This document shows positions 33,000 through 47,454 of a DNA stretch of 64,000 nucleotides, in pieces. The DNA is taken from assembly GCF_040958095.1 (NCBI RefSeq), contig NC_091233.1:22948943-23012942 (forward strand), written 5' to 3'. The notes below the pieces were generated by a model that saw nothing but the letters and a program-made list of their open reading frames with translations, had not been told where the DNA came from and did no database searches. Source of the stretch: Procambarus clarkii (lineage: Eukaryota > Arthropoda > Malacostraca > Decapoda > Cambaridae). Within the stretch, counting starts at the first letter, position 1; each line of letters starts with the position of its first letter. Both the position numbers and the translations under genes were made by a program.

Positions 33000-35900
33000 A
33001 TCTAGTAATGCAAGTCTATTAGTCTCAAGACAGATGGTGCCAAGAATATTAAGTATTCTAAAATGGCCAAAAAGCTTGTTTTAATAAACTTAAGAGAACA
33101 GCTCTCGTACCATGATTCTTCACCATTTACAATAAGCGACAACATCAACCAACATAAGAGGCCATACCCAAAGTTATATGCTACTACCAACAAATACATT
33201 ACAAGGGTCATTGCAGATAATGCATCTCCACCCATCAAGAGAAAATACGAATTAATTTATGTATACATACTATTAATTTCTATTAAACTAATATTCATAA
33301 ACTGCTTAAGTGCATAATTTTAAAGTAAAAGTATAACATTAGAAAATTTTAGAAATGTACAATAAGCTTAAATACAATAGGCAAGTATACAATTCTAAAA
33401 TAATCACCATATATTCTTAAATTACTGACCATGCAAGGAAAAGTTCCAAGAATCTAGTAACAATGCACTGATCAATATCATTTAACAGCTGGTGCCATTG
33501 TGTGCAATGAACATTTTACCACAAATTATTTCTATGCAACATACTAGCTAAAAAATATACAACTATCATCAAGGACAAGTTATACATTCCCATTTTCCTC
33601 ATCCAATGCATAACCTAAGACCCACCTATGTACTTGATAATAGCACATGGACTTCATAGTAGAGACTATTTAGCCTGTATATCGAGTAGAGATTTACAGT
33701 GGCCAGTCTCCCATAACAAGCAATATTAGTTTACCTGCCAACAAATTAATACAGCATCCCAGAGCTTGGGTGTCGCCTCATGACTCAAATTGCCCTTTTT
33801 ATCTATTCCAATAGGTATGGCCACTGTTCATCAACTTTCTGGAAATATTCACTCAAATTCTAACATCCAACAAGATTCTGGACCATAATTATTAAACTGC
33901 AGTACCACACATTTTACACAACTAGTGTTAATTATTGATAATTAACTTACTAAAATTAATACCAAATTTTATAAACATGTTTGCTATCTATGCCAAGATA
34001 CTAGATTATAAACCTAACTGTCATGGCCTTTAAGACTGGACAATATGTTAATGCTAAATTACAATAAGCACAACCTACAGCCTTTAAAATATTCCAACAA
34101 AGAAATACATTTATACATACATGTATACATTTCATTATCTATTTACAACTTTTCCTGAAGCTGGAATATGCACCTAATGATGCCAATCTTAGGAAACAAG
34201 TGCAAAGACTTCCAATATAAAAAGCTTTTTAGCATAATTAATAAAACTAGATTACACAACATGGTATCTGATTGACTAAAATTATCTACCTAAAACTACC
34301 AAAGCAATTCTAATTTTATCCAAATTTAAAGAAACTAATAATTACCTACTTTTGTAATTACTTTCAGGGAAATGTTATAGAATATATTCACCATGTAGAA
34401 AGTCTAGACAATTTCTCACTACCCTCAGACAAGGAACAATAACGGCAAGTTTGAAGCACCTTTGTGATTAAATAGATAATATTTAAGTATTATGGGAATA
34501 ATAGCTTTCCCAAGTATCATTTGCACCTATAATGAAATACATTATGTAGATTGTACAGGTAATTCAACCTAGTAACGAAGCAAAGCCTCCTGGAACATGT
34601 CCAGCATATAAAAATCTGAACCTACTGAAGATTCAAATTCTGCAAGAAACTAAAATATCCCAAAGTACACTTTAGAACCTTAATAGCAATAGAAGGGCAT
34701 CCAACATGGCAGAAGACTCTTGACCAAATACATTTTGACCAAACCACATACTAGATGACGATGACCAGTATCATCACTGGCTCCACCTTAACGTATCTTC
34801 TAATCAATACATCAAACATTAAATTCACTATTCAACTTTACACAATTTATATTTTAAGCAGGTGTAGGAAATGAATTTAGAGACCATAGTAAGAGATACA
34901 AGGGGAAAAACCCGAAAGATTCTAAAGCCACAGGTGTGGACATTTAAAAGTAAAGTTAGGGACACTTTCCATGAAGTGTCTCTAGACCAACTAATACTTC
35001 CCTAGATTGGAATTTTGCAGATGTTCCTCCCATTTATGCAGGCCACAAGTAGCACAGCAGAAAAGCTGCATCCAATCTAGTCTGCTTTTGGAATCTTTTC
35101 AGATTCAGTCACCATTTTGATTAAATATTTAAAGAAATGTAGTTTGTGGGGATTGAACCCAAAAAAATTATATGAACAAGGCTGTCATGCAAACTTTGCA
35201 AATTAACCACCTAATAAAGTACTTCCAGCAACTGCATACATGGATTTTTTAAGGGACCATTATATTACTTTATTGTAAAAGTTCAATGTCAACCAATATT
35301 TTTTTGGACTTATATGAAAAGAGATGCAACAGTTCAAAGTTTCATTACTGCAGCCTAAATAGAAAGATTTAATTTCTCTTTTTAACGAATATTACATTTT
35401 CAAGTGTATATACAACCACACGTTTCAGATAATCATTCTACGACTTTTCTAACATGACCATATGAAGGATATGAAGTTGGGTTTTTCCAACACTTTCAGT
35501 TTTCCTAATACAAATAGTCAAAGTGCCCCCCAAAAATATGCAAATTTAACACTATTATTAAATCAATAAATGAACTTTGTGGAAAAAAATGCCAACTACA
35601 GATTTTAGACACTAAGGTGTAAGTTTCATGTAAATTTATTCAAAAATGAAAGTTATGAACATTGTTATTTAAACAAAATAAAGTAAGGTGCTGCCATCTG
35701 TGGCAGAGGTTGACAACCCATTTCCTGGACCCCTTGGCACCCTTACAGATAGGCTTACATGCCATCAGGTGTACAAGTTTCATGCAAATTCTAAAATAAA
35801 CGAATTTAAAAAATCTTTACTACAACTAATTTTTTTAATATAGGCTGTTGTGATAGCCAGTCACATTTCAGTCGACACCATTTTTTCTGATTTTTTTTTT

Positions 35901-36506
35901 ATTTTTTATTTTTTACACCAAATTCAATATTTCTCTATTTATTCTACGATGCCGAGATTGACCAGATTAAACCCTTTCCATATACAAAGGGTCAAAAAAG
36001 TGAAATTAACCATTTTGAAAAACATACCTAATGGACCCATTAAAGCTTTTCACAACCTACCACAACTGGCAAGGAAACTAAGCACAACTTGCATTAATCT
36101 CGTTCACCCAACTAATACCACAGCATGGACACCGATTTTATCTACTTTAGACGATATTTAATACCAGCCAATAATTCATTCTTTATGAAACCGACATTAG
36201 TAAAAATGGTACAATGCAAGCTAGATAGGATGCTATCCATGTCTTCACAGAAAATTGATCAATTTGCAAAACAATGTCAAGATAAAGTTGAATGCAACAT
36301 TGAATCAATGGTTTAAAGAGAAATACTAATGCAGAACAGATGCTTTTCCCACCCATTATTATCCAATGGAAGTCCCACTAAAGCCATAAATGCCAAGTTA
36401 AGCTGCTGTTTAAGATAAAGCTTTACAAGCTAATGAAGTGGAAAAGGGGGGGGGACCTGTGAAACTGTCAATGGGGGGAGAGGGGGGAGAGGGTCAGATT
36501 ATCTAC
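33000..36506. other. Large intron of candidate gene, left arm
   Basis: AT-rich sequence mirrored at 43,318-47,400 without recognisable exons or elements apart from short T/A runs near 35,890. The short ORFs in it are not kept in frame between arms. Confidence 0.4.
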
Positions 36507-37274
36507 CTTTTACACGTTAGTGTAGACCTTCCTCCCCACGGGATCTGGGCCTTGTCCACTCCGACGTTGTCCAGAGCTGGTGCCGGTTGCTGGTTATAAA
36601 GTGCCATTCATTACTTCAGGAAATTACTTCCTCAATCTTCGCCATAGGGTACATCAGCTCAGGACCTCGCTACCATGTTGGGAGGCAGTTGAAGACTAGG
36701 CAGTCGACACCCTGGGCTGGAGAGCTGTAGCAGGCGAAAGAGTATTTACCACCTGCAAATACAATTAAAGGGTTAATATAGGACAAGAACAAAAAATGCA
36801 GTAAATTTTAGGAATATTTGCAGAATTAATGCAGGACAAAATTTATGAGAATTTCTTAAATACCTTTAAAAGAGGATTTTAAAGTATTTTTAACAAGTTC
36901 TCAACTGGGCAGCAGAAAGCAATGTTTTTAATAGTTAAATTACCAGTACTGTACTTTGCTACGGTAATAAAGTCAATTACAGTACAAAATTTATCTACAG
37001 TAGGAAAGCAACAATTATGGAAATTATGTTTAGACCTAATTTTTAAAGCATATACAATTCAACTATAATTACATAATAGAATGATAATTTAACATTAATC
37101 AAATCTAGGGATACCACCACTATGCTCATAATATTGGAGCACTGTCTCCCATCTATATTTCTAAGATTTTAAAAAAAGCAGAAACCTATTCCCACTTCCT
37201 TCCCCTTTTCAAGGGGAACAAGGCTTTAAAATTACAGGCTGTATGCCTGTAATTCAAGAATACTGCACACAATA

Positions 37275-37440
37275 GCATAAGCAGCCTCATAGCCAAGTGG
37301 GTAGAGCACAAATCCAAACAAGGGGCCAGCCTACAAAATGTAGACTGCTAACAATAAGTAGCCCATGCAGCACCACTTATTTATGAAGATTAAGCCACCC
37401 AAGAGTTGGCATGGACATTAATAGCCAAGAATAGAATACA
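37275..37440 (+). mobile_element. Old tRNA-derived SINE, left arm
   Basis: TAGCCAAGTGGGTAGAGCAC resembles a tRNA-type A box region and is followed by ATGAAGATTAAGCCACCCAA, a block shared with the younger SINE at 40,110. Mirror copy at about 42,388-42,548. Degenerate. Confidence 0.5.
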
Positions 37441-39694
37441 ATTTAATCAGTAGCCTATAAACTGCATGCCAGTCCTGCTCAAAGTTAATACTCACAGGCA
37501 GTGGTGCCAGCCAACATTGGCAGAAGCCATACCCAATACTAACATTTCACTGCAAATTGTCTTTCACCCTTTGCTCTACACCCATATTTTTCACAGGATT
37601 TGACAAGTAGAGGCAAGACATTTTATAAAACAATGTAGATTTTAGTTCCTAACATGGCAAGGGAGCATGTTATCTGCAGACAATTACCCTACTTATAGTA
37701 ATTTAGAGTAGAGTAATAAACTTGGAGGACAAGAGGAACAGGAAATTAAATTTTTGAAAGAGCTGCTGTAAGCTAGATTACCAAGATTAAAGTTTTGGTA
37801 TGGTGAGGCAACACCTATTTAACTCTTCAGTCAACAGCATAGTTACATTATCAACTTCGGCTTTCAATGAATTGCATTATATAAATTTTCTGGTTAATAG
37901 CCATATTGGCTTGTGATTAAAACTTTAGGTCTAAGCAGGTTAGAACAAGAATAAAGCTAACTGCAGAAGGGCTGTTCGCCCATACAAGGCAGCTCCTTAT
38001 ATCCTTCCAATCTCTTATTGAAGATTTAACCTACAGTTTAAAATCTAGGCATCCCACTTGCACAACGTGACGCAGTAACTGGTTCCACCAAACAAACCTA
38101 TTACCAAACAATGTTCACCCCGGTCTTTCCTAAAGCTGAAGCATCATTTATACCCTTTGTTTTGGGTTATATCTTGTGTATACCCTCAATACCCCATTGA
38201 TATTCCCTTTGTTAGGACCATTTGTCCACTTTCACACTTATCGTGTCACCAATTCTTTACCTTTTTACAGGCAGGCATTTAAGCCTTTTCAATCTTCAAA
38301 TAGGTTTCCAATTTGCGGGATTAACTTTTGTCATCCCATGTTGGATGCGTTCCATTTTATAGCCATGATCCCATTTGCCTAATGAACATTTATCCCATTT
38401 TTATCACCATAACTGATCCATTTTGTAATAAACACCATCTAGCTCATATGTACCATTATTACCTAGCCTCAAAACCTAACATTTGTCTGCATTAAACTGC
38501 ATCTGGCAATCTTTACCATTTCAAAACTCTTTAGATACTACTCAAGTGATGGCAAGCATTTATTTCTTTTCCCATTTCTTTTATTTTGCAATTCTGCAAT
38601 TCCTGCTCAAATCTTCAACGGAGGTCCCAGGAGAGCCTTGATGCACTACTTTCAACAGTCCCTTTACCATTTATACTAACCATTTATACTAACCATTATA
38701 CTAACCATTATACTAGCCATGCCCTAAACTTTATACAACACTCCCAATATTGAGTGCTCCTTTTATTCAATTTTTCCATGTGGCACTATCAAAAAACCTT
38801 TGCTAAAGTCAAGGTACACATCACAAACGTTATCACTATGTTGCCTCAACTATGCAAGTGTTAAATCAAAGTGTTTTGTAAAACTAAGCAATTCATGTAT
38901 CAAGTTAAGTTTCACCCAAGCTAAATCTATATTTTCAAATATTTGTATTAAAGTAACTTTACCACAATAGATTTAAGCCAATTGCCATAACTTGACAAGG
39001 TAATTTACTTGTAATTACACAATTTATCCCCCCCTCCACCTTTATATCACTATCGATACCCATCAAATTTCAAAACTCAAAACACCCTTAAATTGGTTAT
39101 TAGCACAGATGACTACTACAAAACCGCGCTTAAATACAAATTAGAGACTCTTAACTTACCGGCTGGTCAGCCACACCCGGACACATCCTCCCCCAACACA
39201 GTTCAAACAGTTACTACTGACCTCCGCTCGCAACAAGCCACACATCACTTACGGTGTCCAGAAACATATATAGACTAGCAACTGACCCTAACACATATTG
39301 ATCATAGCGTAACGCGGGGTTAATGTGTAGTGCTGCTGTCAAAACATAGATGGCGCTCACCCTAATGGTCATGCTAATGGATATGCCTCTGTAACCCTTA
39401 TTTGTGTAAAGGAGGAAATGTATATGTTTATCTCTCAGAATGTTCGGTAATACGTTTATTGTTTGTGATGTGTGTATATGTATGTATTAACACGATGTAC
39501 TGAACGGGGTGAGAATAGCTTGAGCTACCTAAAGCCTATTTCATACCTCATCCGGTCCATAGAATTACCCAAATCAGCCCAAATCGGCCCAAAACTACAC
39601 AAATCGTCCTAGCATTACGTAAGTAATGAAGAAATATGGTATATTTACTTACTTTAATGTTGGTGCTACACGTAGAACATGATCAAACCTATTT

Positions 39695-39997
39695 CCTATT
39701 CACAAAAACTATTTTATATCTGCCTTTCTGATAACATATACAAATATAATCTTTATTTGTGAATATTTGTTAATTAAGCAATATATCAGAGGGCGTGTAG
39801 GGTTCGGTGTTCAATGAACGAAAAGGACTGGATCACTGTGTACAGGAGGCTGATATGGCAGCAAACACTCTCCAGGCGCCCATATATCTTGGATAAGTCG
39901 CTCCACACAATTGTCGCTTGGACCGTCGACTTCCTATGGCGTCACCTCTTACATATTTACGTCTCATTTCGTTATGAAATTAGATTATTTCAGAGTA
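39695..39997. other. Palindrome spacer
   Basis: About 300 bp not shared between the arms. It has ordinary composition and one open + frame that begins at 39,814 and extends into the right arm to 40,041 (75 codons); no family is recognisable, and I see no reason to call it a gene. Confidence 0.8.
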
Positions 39998-40109
39998 AAA
40001 ATAGGTTTGATCATGTTCTACGTGTAGCACCAACATTATAGTAAGTAAATATAAAATATTTCTTCATTACTTACGTAATGCTAGGACGATTTGTGTAGTT
40101 TTGGGCTGA

Positions 40110-40264
40110 TTGATTGATGAAGATTAAGCCACCCAAAAGGTAGCACGGGCATGAATAGCCCGTAAGTGGTGGCCCTTTTGAGCCATTACCAGTATCAATA
40201 GATGATACCGGAGATCTGTGGAGGTGCGACTGCACCCTGCGTGACGGGAGATGTCTCCCCCGTG
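40110..40264 (+). mobile_element. SINE present only in the right arm
   Basis: Insertion of about 155 bp beginning GATGAAGATTAAGCCACCCA and ending near GAGATGTCTCCCCCGTGC, absent at the mirror site (about 39,575). TTTGGGCTGATT occurs on both sides and may be the target duplication. It therefore inserted after the palindrome formed, or was lost from the left arm. Confidence 0.7.
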
Positions 40265-40578
40265 CGATTTGGGCTGATTTGGGTAATTCTATGGACCGGA
40301 TGAGGGATGAAATAGGCTTTAGGTAGCTCAAGCTATTCTCAACCCGTTCAGTACATCGTGTTAATACATACATATACACACATCACAAGCAATAAACGTA
40401 TTACCGAACATTCTGAGAGATAAACATATACATTTCCTCCTTTACACAAATAAGGGTTACAGAGGCATATCCATTAGCATGACCATTAGGGTGAGCGCCA
40501 TCTATGTTTTGACAGCAGCACTACACATTAACCCCGCGTTACGCTATGATCAATATGTGTTAGGGTCAGTTGCTAGTC

Positions 40579-40586
40579 TATATATG
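40579..40586 (+). promoter_or_regulatory. TATA-box candidate, right copy
   Basis: TATATATG about 110 bases before the first splice donor at 40,692. The mirror sequence in the left arm is preserved (near 39,265-39,272 on -). Confidence 0.45.
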
Positions 40587-43500
40587 TTTCTGGACACCGT
40601 AAGTGATGTGTGGCTTGTTGCGAGCGGAGGTCAGTAGTAACTGTTTGAACTGTGTTGGGGGAGGATGTGTCCGGGTGTGGCTGACCAGCCGGTAAGTTAA
40701 GAGTCTCTAATTTGTATTTAAGCGCGGTTTTGTAGTAGTCATCTGTGCTAATAACCAATTTAAGGGTGTTTTGAGTTTTGAGATTTGATGGGTATCGATA
40801 GTGATATAAAGGTGGAGGGGGGGATAAATTGTGTAATTACAAGTAAATTACCTTGTCAAGTTATGGCAATTGGCTTAAATCTATTGTGGTAAAGTTACTT
40901 TAATACAAATATTTGAAAATATAGATTTAGCTTGGGTGAAACTTAACTTGATACATGAATTGCTTAGTTTTACAAAACACTTTGATTTAACACTTGCATA
41001 GTTGAGGCAACATAGTGATAACGTTTGTGATGTGTACCTTGACTTTAGCAAAGGTTTTTTGATAGTGCCACATGGAAAAATTGAATAAAAGCACTCAATA
41101 TTGGGAGTGTTGTATAGTTTAGGGCATGGTTAGTATAAATGGTTAGTATAATGGTTAGTATAAATGGTAAAGGGACTGTTGAAAGTAGTGCATCAAGGCT
41201 CTCCTGGGACCTCGGTTGAAGATTTGAGCAGGAATAATTGCAGAATTGCAAAATAAAAAAAATGAGAAGAAATAAATGCTTGCCATCACTTTAGTATCTA
41301 AAGAGTTTTGAAATGGTAAAGATTGCCAGATGCAGTTTAATGCAGACAAATGTTAGGTTTTGAGGCTAGGTAATAATGGTACATATGAGCTAGATGGTGT
41401 TTATTACAAAATGGATCAGTTATGGTGATAAAAATGCATAAATGTTCATTAGGCAAATGGGATCATGGCTATAAAATGGAACGCATCCAACATGGGATGA
41501 CAAAAGTTAATCCCGCAAATTGGAAACCTATTTGAAGATTGAAAAGGCTTAAATGCCTGCCTGTAAAAAGGTAAAGAATTGGTGACACGATAAGTGTGAA
41601 AGTGGACAAATGGTCCTAACAAAGGGAATATCAATGGGGTATTGAGGGTATACACAAGATATAACCCAAAACAAAGGGTATAAATGATGCTTCAGCTTTA
41701 GGAAAGACCGGGGTGAACATTGTTTGGTAATAGGTTTGGTGGAACCAGTTACTGAGTCACGTTGTGCAAGTGGGATGCCTAGATTTTAAACTGTAGGTTA
41801 AATCTTCAATAAGAGATTGGAAGGATATAAGGAGCTGCCTTGTATGGGCGAACAGCCCTTCTGCAGTTAGCTTTATTCTTGTTCTAACCTGCTTAGACCT
41901 AAAGTTTTAATCACAAGCCAATATGGCTATTAACCAGAATTTATATAATGCAATTCATTGAAAGCCGAAGTTGATAATGTAACTATGCTGTTGACTGAAG
42001 AGTTAAATAGGTGTTGCCTCACCATACCAAAACTTTAATCTTGGTAATCTAGCTTACAGCAGCTCTTTCAAAAAATTAATTTCCTGTTCCTCTTGTCCTC
42101 CAAGTTTATTACTCTACTCTAAATTACTATAAGTAGGGTAATTGTCTGCAGATAACATGCTCCCTTGCCATGTTAGGAACTAAAATCTACATTGTTTTAT
42201 AAAATGTCTTTCCTCTACTTGTCAAATCCTGTGAAATATGGGTGTAGAGCAAAGGGTGAAAGACAATTTGCAGTGAAATGTTAGTATTGGGTATGGCTTC
42301 TGCCAATGTTGGCTGGCACCACTGCCTGTGAGTATAAACTTTGAGCAGGACTGGCATGCAGTTTATAGGCTACTGATTAAATTGTATTCTATTCTTGGCT
42401 ATTAATGTCCATGCCAACTCTTGGGTGGCTTTATCTTCATAAATAAGTGGTGCTGCATGGGCTACTTATTGTTAGCAGTCTACATTTTGTAGGCTGGCCC
42501 CTTGTTTGGATTTGTGCTCTACCCACTTAGCTATGAGGCTGCTTATGCTATCGTGTGCAGTATTCTTGAATTACAGGCATATACAGCCTGTAATTTTAAA
42601 GCCTTGTTCCCCTTGAAAAAGGGGAAGGAAGTGGGAATAGGTTTCTGCTTTTTTTAAAATCTTAGAAATATAGATGGGAGACAGTGCTCCAATATTATGA
42701 GCATAGTGGTGGTATCCCTAGATTTGATTAATGTTAAATTATCATTCTATTATGTAATTATAGTTGAATTGTATATGCTTTAAAAATTAGGTCTAAACAT
42801 AATTTCCATAATTGTTGCTTTCCTACTGTAGATAAATTTTGTACTGTAATTGACTTTATTACCGTACCAAAGTACAGTACTGGTAATTTAACTATTAAAA
42901 ACATTGCTTTCTGCTGCCCAGTTGAAAACTTGTTAAATACTTTAAAATCCTCTTTTAAAGGTATTTAAGAAATTCTCATAAATTTTGTCCTGCATTAATT
43001 CTGCAAATATTCCTAAAATTTACTGCATTTTTTGTTCTTGTCCTATATTAACCCTTTAATTGTATTTGCAGGTGGTAAATACTCTTTCGCCTGCTACAGC
43101 TCTCCAGCCCAGGGTGTCGACTGCCTAGTCTTCAACTGCCTCCCAACATGGTAGCGAGGTCCTGAGCTGATGTACCCTATGGCGAAGATTGAGGAAGTAA
43201 TTTCCTGAAGTAATGAATGGCACTTTATAAGCAGCAGCCGGCACCAGCTCTGGACAACGTCGGAGTGGACAAGGCCCAGATCCCGTGGGGAGGAAAGTCT
43301 ACACTAACGTGTAAAAGGTAGATAATCTGACCCTCTCCCCCCCTCCCCCCATTGAGTTTCACAGGTCCCCCCCTTTTCCACTTCATTAGCTTGTAAAGCT
43401 TTATCTTAAACAGCAGCTTAACTTGGCATTTATGGCTTTAGTGGGACTTCCATTGGATAATAGTGGGTGGGAAAAGCATCTGTTCTGCATTAGTATTTCT

Positions 43501-46500
43501 CTTTAAACCATTGATTCAATGTTGCATTCAACTTTATCTTGACATTGTTTTGCAAATTGATCAATTTTCTGTGAAGACATGGATAGCATCCTATCTAGCT
43601 TGCGTTGTACCATTTTTACTAATGTCGGTTTCATAAAGAATGAATTATTGGCTGGTATTAAATATCGTCTAAAGTAGATAAAATCGGTGTCCATGCTGTG
43701 GTATTAGTTGGGTGAACGAGATTAATGCAAGTTGTGCTTAGTTTCCTTGCCAGTTGTGTGGTAGGTTGTGAAAAGCTTTAATGGGTCCATTAGGTATGTT
43801 TTTCAAAATGGTTAATTTCACTTTTTTGACCCTTTGTATATGGAAAGGGTTTAATCTGGTCAATCTCGGCATCGTAGAATAGAGAAATATTGAATTTGGT
43901 GTAAAAAAAAAAAAAAAAAAAAATCGGAAAAAATGGTGTCGACTGAAATGTCTGACTGGCTATCACAACAGCCTATATTAAAAAAAATTAGTTGTAGTAA
44001 AGATTTTTTAAATTCGTTTATTTTAGAATTTGCATGAAACTTGTACACCTGATGGCATGTAAGCCTATCTGTAAGGGTGCCAAGGGGTCCAGGAAATTGG
44101 TTGTCAACCTCTGCCACAGATGGCAGCACCTTACTTTATTTTGTTTAAATAACAATGTTCATAACTTTCATTTTTGAATAAATTTACATGAAACTTACAC
44201 CTTAGTGTCTAAAATCTGTAGTTGGCATTTTTTCACAAAGTTAATTTGATTTAATAATAGCAAGTGTTAAATTTGCATATTTTTGGGGGGCACTTTGACT
44301 ATTTGTATTAGGAAAACTGAAAGTGTTGGAAAAACCCAACTTCATATCCTTCATATGGTCATGTTAGAAAAGTCGTAGAATGATTATCTGAAACGTGTGG
44401 TTGTATATACACTTGAAAATGTAATATTCGTTAAAAAGAGAAATTAAATCTTTCTATTTAGGCTGCAGTAATGAAACTTTGAACTGTTGCATCTCTTTTC
44501 ATATAAGTCCAAAAAAATATTGGTCGACATTGAACTTTTACAATAAACTAATATAATGGTCCCTTAAAAAATCCATGTATGCAGTTGCTGGAAGTACTTT
44601 ATTAGGTGGTTAATTTGCAAAGTTTGCATGACAGCCTTGTTCATATAATTTTTTTGGTCCCCCCCCCCCCCCACAAACTACATTTCTTTAGATATTTAAT
44701 CAAAATGGTGACTGAATCTGAAAAGATTCCAAAAGCAGACTAGATTGGATGCAGCTTTTCTGCTGTGCTACTTGTGGCCTGCATAAATGGGAGGAACATC
44801 TGCAAAATTCCAATCTAGGGAAGTATTAGTTGGTCTAGAGGCACTTCATGGAAAGTGTCCCTAACTTTACTTTTAAATGTCCACACCTGTGGCTTTAGAA
44901 TCTTTCGGGTTTTTCCCCTTGTATCTCTTACTATGGTCTCTAAATTCATTTCCTACACCTGCTTAAAATATAAATTGTGTATAAAGTTGAATAGTGAATT
45001 TAATGTTTGATGCATTGATTAGAAGATACGTTAAGGTGGAGCCAGTGATGATACTGGTCATCGTCATCTAGTACAGTATGTGGTTTGGTCAAAATGTATT
45101 TGGTCACGATAGTCTTCTGCCATGTTGGATGCCCTTGTATTGCTATTAAGGTTACAAAGTGTACTTTGGGATATTTTTGCGTTTCTTGCAGAATTTGAAT
45201 CTTCAGTAGGTTCAGATTTTTATATGCTGGACATGTTCCAGGAGGCTTTGCTTCGTTACTAGGTTGAATTACCTGTACAATCCACATAATGTAGTTCATT
45301 ATAGGTGCGAATGATACTTGGGAAAGCTATTATTCCCATAATACTTAAATATTGTATCTATTTAATCACAAAGGTGCTTCAAACTTGCTGTTATTGTTCC
45401 TTGTCTGAGGGTAGAGAGAAATTGTCCAGACCTTCTACATGGTGAATATATTCTATAACATTTCCCTGAAAGTAATTTCAAAAGTAGGTAATTATTAGTT
45501 TCTTTAAATTTGGATAAAATTAGAATTGGTAATTTGGTAGTTTTAGGTAGATAATTTTAGTCAATCAGATACCATGTTGTGTAATCTAGTTTTATTAATT
45601 ATGCTAAAAAGCTTTTTATATTGGAAGTCTTTGCACTTGTTTCCTAAGATTGGCATCATTAGGTGCATATTCCAGCTTCAGGAAAAGTTGTAAATAGATA
45701 ATGAAATGTATATTTGTATGTATAAATGTATTTCTTTGTTGGAATATTTTAAAGGCTGTAGGTTGTGCTTATTGTAATTTAGCATTAACATATTGTCCAG
45801 TCTTAAGGGCCATGACAGTTAGGTTTATAATCTAGTATCTTGGCATAGATAGCAAACATGTTTATAAAATTTAGTATTAATTTTAGAAAGTTAATTATCA
45901 CTAGTTGTGTAAAATGTGTGGTACTGCAGTTTAATAATTATGGTCCAGAATCTTGTTGGATGTTAGAATTTGAGTTAATATTTCCAGAAAGTTGTTGAAC
46001 AGTGGCCATACCTATTGGAATAGATAAAAAGGGCAATTTGAAAGTCATGAGGTGACACCAAAGCTCTGGGATGCTGTATTAATTTGTTGGCAGGTAAACT
46101 AATATTGCTTGTTATGGGAGACTGGCCACTGTAAATCTCTACTCGATATACAGGCTAAATAGTCTCTACTATGAAGTCCATGTGCTATTATCAAGTACAT
46201 AGGTGGGTCTTAGGTTATGCATTGGATGAGGAAAATGGGAATGTATAACTTGTCCTTGATGATAGTTGTATATTTTTTAGCTAGTATGTTGCATAGAAAT
46301 AATTTGTGGTAAAATGTTCATTGCACACAATGGCACCAGCTGTTAAATGATATTGATCAGTGCATTGTTACTAGATTCTTGGAACTTTTCCTTGCATGGT
46401 CAGTAATTTAAGAATATATGGTAATTATTTTAGAATTGTATACTTGCCTATTGTATTTAAGCTTATTGTACGTTTCTAAAATTTTCTAATGTTATACTTT

Positions 46501-47454
46501 TACTTTAAAATTATGCACTTAAGCAGTTTATGAATATTAGTTTAATAGAAATTAATAGTATGTATACATAAATTTATTAATTCGGATTTTCTCTTGATGG
46601 GTGGAGATGCATTATCTGCAATGACCCCTGTAATGTATTTGTTGGTAGTAGCATATAACTTTGGGTATGGCCTCTTATGTTGGTTGATGTTGTTGCTTAT
46701 TGTAAATAGTGAAGAATCATGGTACGAGAGCTGTTCTCTAAGTTTATTAAAACAAGCTTTTTGGCCATTTTAGAATACTTAATATTCTTGGCACCATCTG
46801 TCTTGAGACTAATAGACTTGCATTACTAGATAATAAATTTATGGGTGTCATGGGCAGTTGACCTTCCTTATGAGCAACAAGGTGATGCAAGGCAATTTTT
46901 CCCCACACTTTGATGTAGTTGTTTAAGCCAGTGTGGTGCGTGGGATTGAAGAAATTATCACCGCTCCACATTGTGATAAGATGGATTCCTGTTGCATTGA
47001 AGCCTGCAAGTTGAATAAATGTTTTGGCAAATATTGTAGTTATAATACTATACACTTGTAATACTTATTATAAACACTGTATACTTAATACTGTTAATTG
47101 TTTTATTGATAAATACCAGTTTATATTGTTAATGAGAATAATAAGGACTATAGCTTGGTGAAAGGGTGGTTATATTAATATTAGAAGTACTTTGTTATAG
47201 CAAATGTTCGTTTGAAGGTAGTTGAAATGTAATTCTTATAAATTGCCCATTTCTAATAGTTGGCAACATCAATTTTAAAGTATTGAAGGCATTGTAGGAA
47301 GTCTTTCCCAAAGTAAAGGTATATTGGGGTACTTAATGTAGGTGTATGTAAGCTAAAAGTTGAAAATGTGATTAGAACATTAATGTTGTATAGATTGTCA
47401 CTGCCCATGCTGTAGATATTAGTCATGGCAAGTTGTCTACTAAATGAGGTCCCC

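Larger units (their letters stand above)
26385..39243 (-). ncRNA. Candidate multi-exon non-coding gene, left copy
   Basis: Mirror of the right-arm unit at 40,608-53,475, transcribed outward on the - strand. Predicted exons, 5' to 3': first exon about 39,243-39,160 (donor GTAAGT), 36,752-36,507, cassette A 31,558-31,491, 31,148-31,080, 30,813-30,715, cassette B 30,105-30,038, 29,690-29,621, 29,348-29,247, cassette C 27,575-27,505, 27,177-27,111, 27,048-26,669, and a last exon from 26,541 with AATAAA at 26,406-26,401. Every exon keeps an AG acceptor and GT donor, as in the other arm, although introns have drifted. No long ORF spans the exons. Exon calls are by eye; transcription is inferred. 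Confidence 0.5.
22625..39694 (+). repeat. Giant palindrome, left arm
   Basis: Reverse complement of 39,998-57,899. Landmarks mirror in order: LINE ORF2 (22,625-25,329), TTATCCTTTCTACCA, last exon at 26,4xx, 27.6-28.7-kb TTAA element, three exon cassettes, LINE 5' fragment at 32.0-32.4 kb, exon at 36.5 kb, first exon at 39.2 kb. The outer edge lies inside LINE ORF2 (GTCTCAACAATTACGTCC); the inner edge at GATCAAACCTATTT. Confidence 0.95.

Noticed and set aside
37285..37310. Functional tRNA gene
   Set aside because: Only an A-box-like stretch is present, with no cloverleaf or B box; it is a SINE head.
38176..38382. 68-codon ORF identical at 41,449-41,655
   Set aside because: Preserved only as part of the arm duplication; no motif and not in a predicted exon.
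39093..39278. 61-codon ORF repeated at 40,573-40,758
   Set aside because: It is antisense to the predicted first exon and intron start, and is duplicated only because it lies in the palindrome arms.
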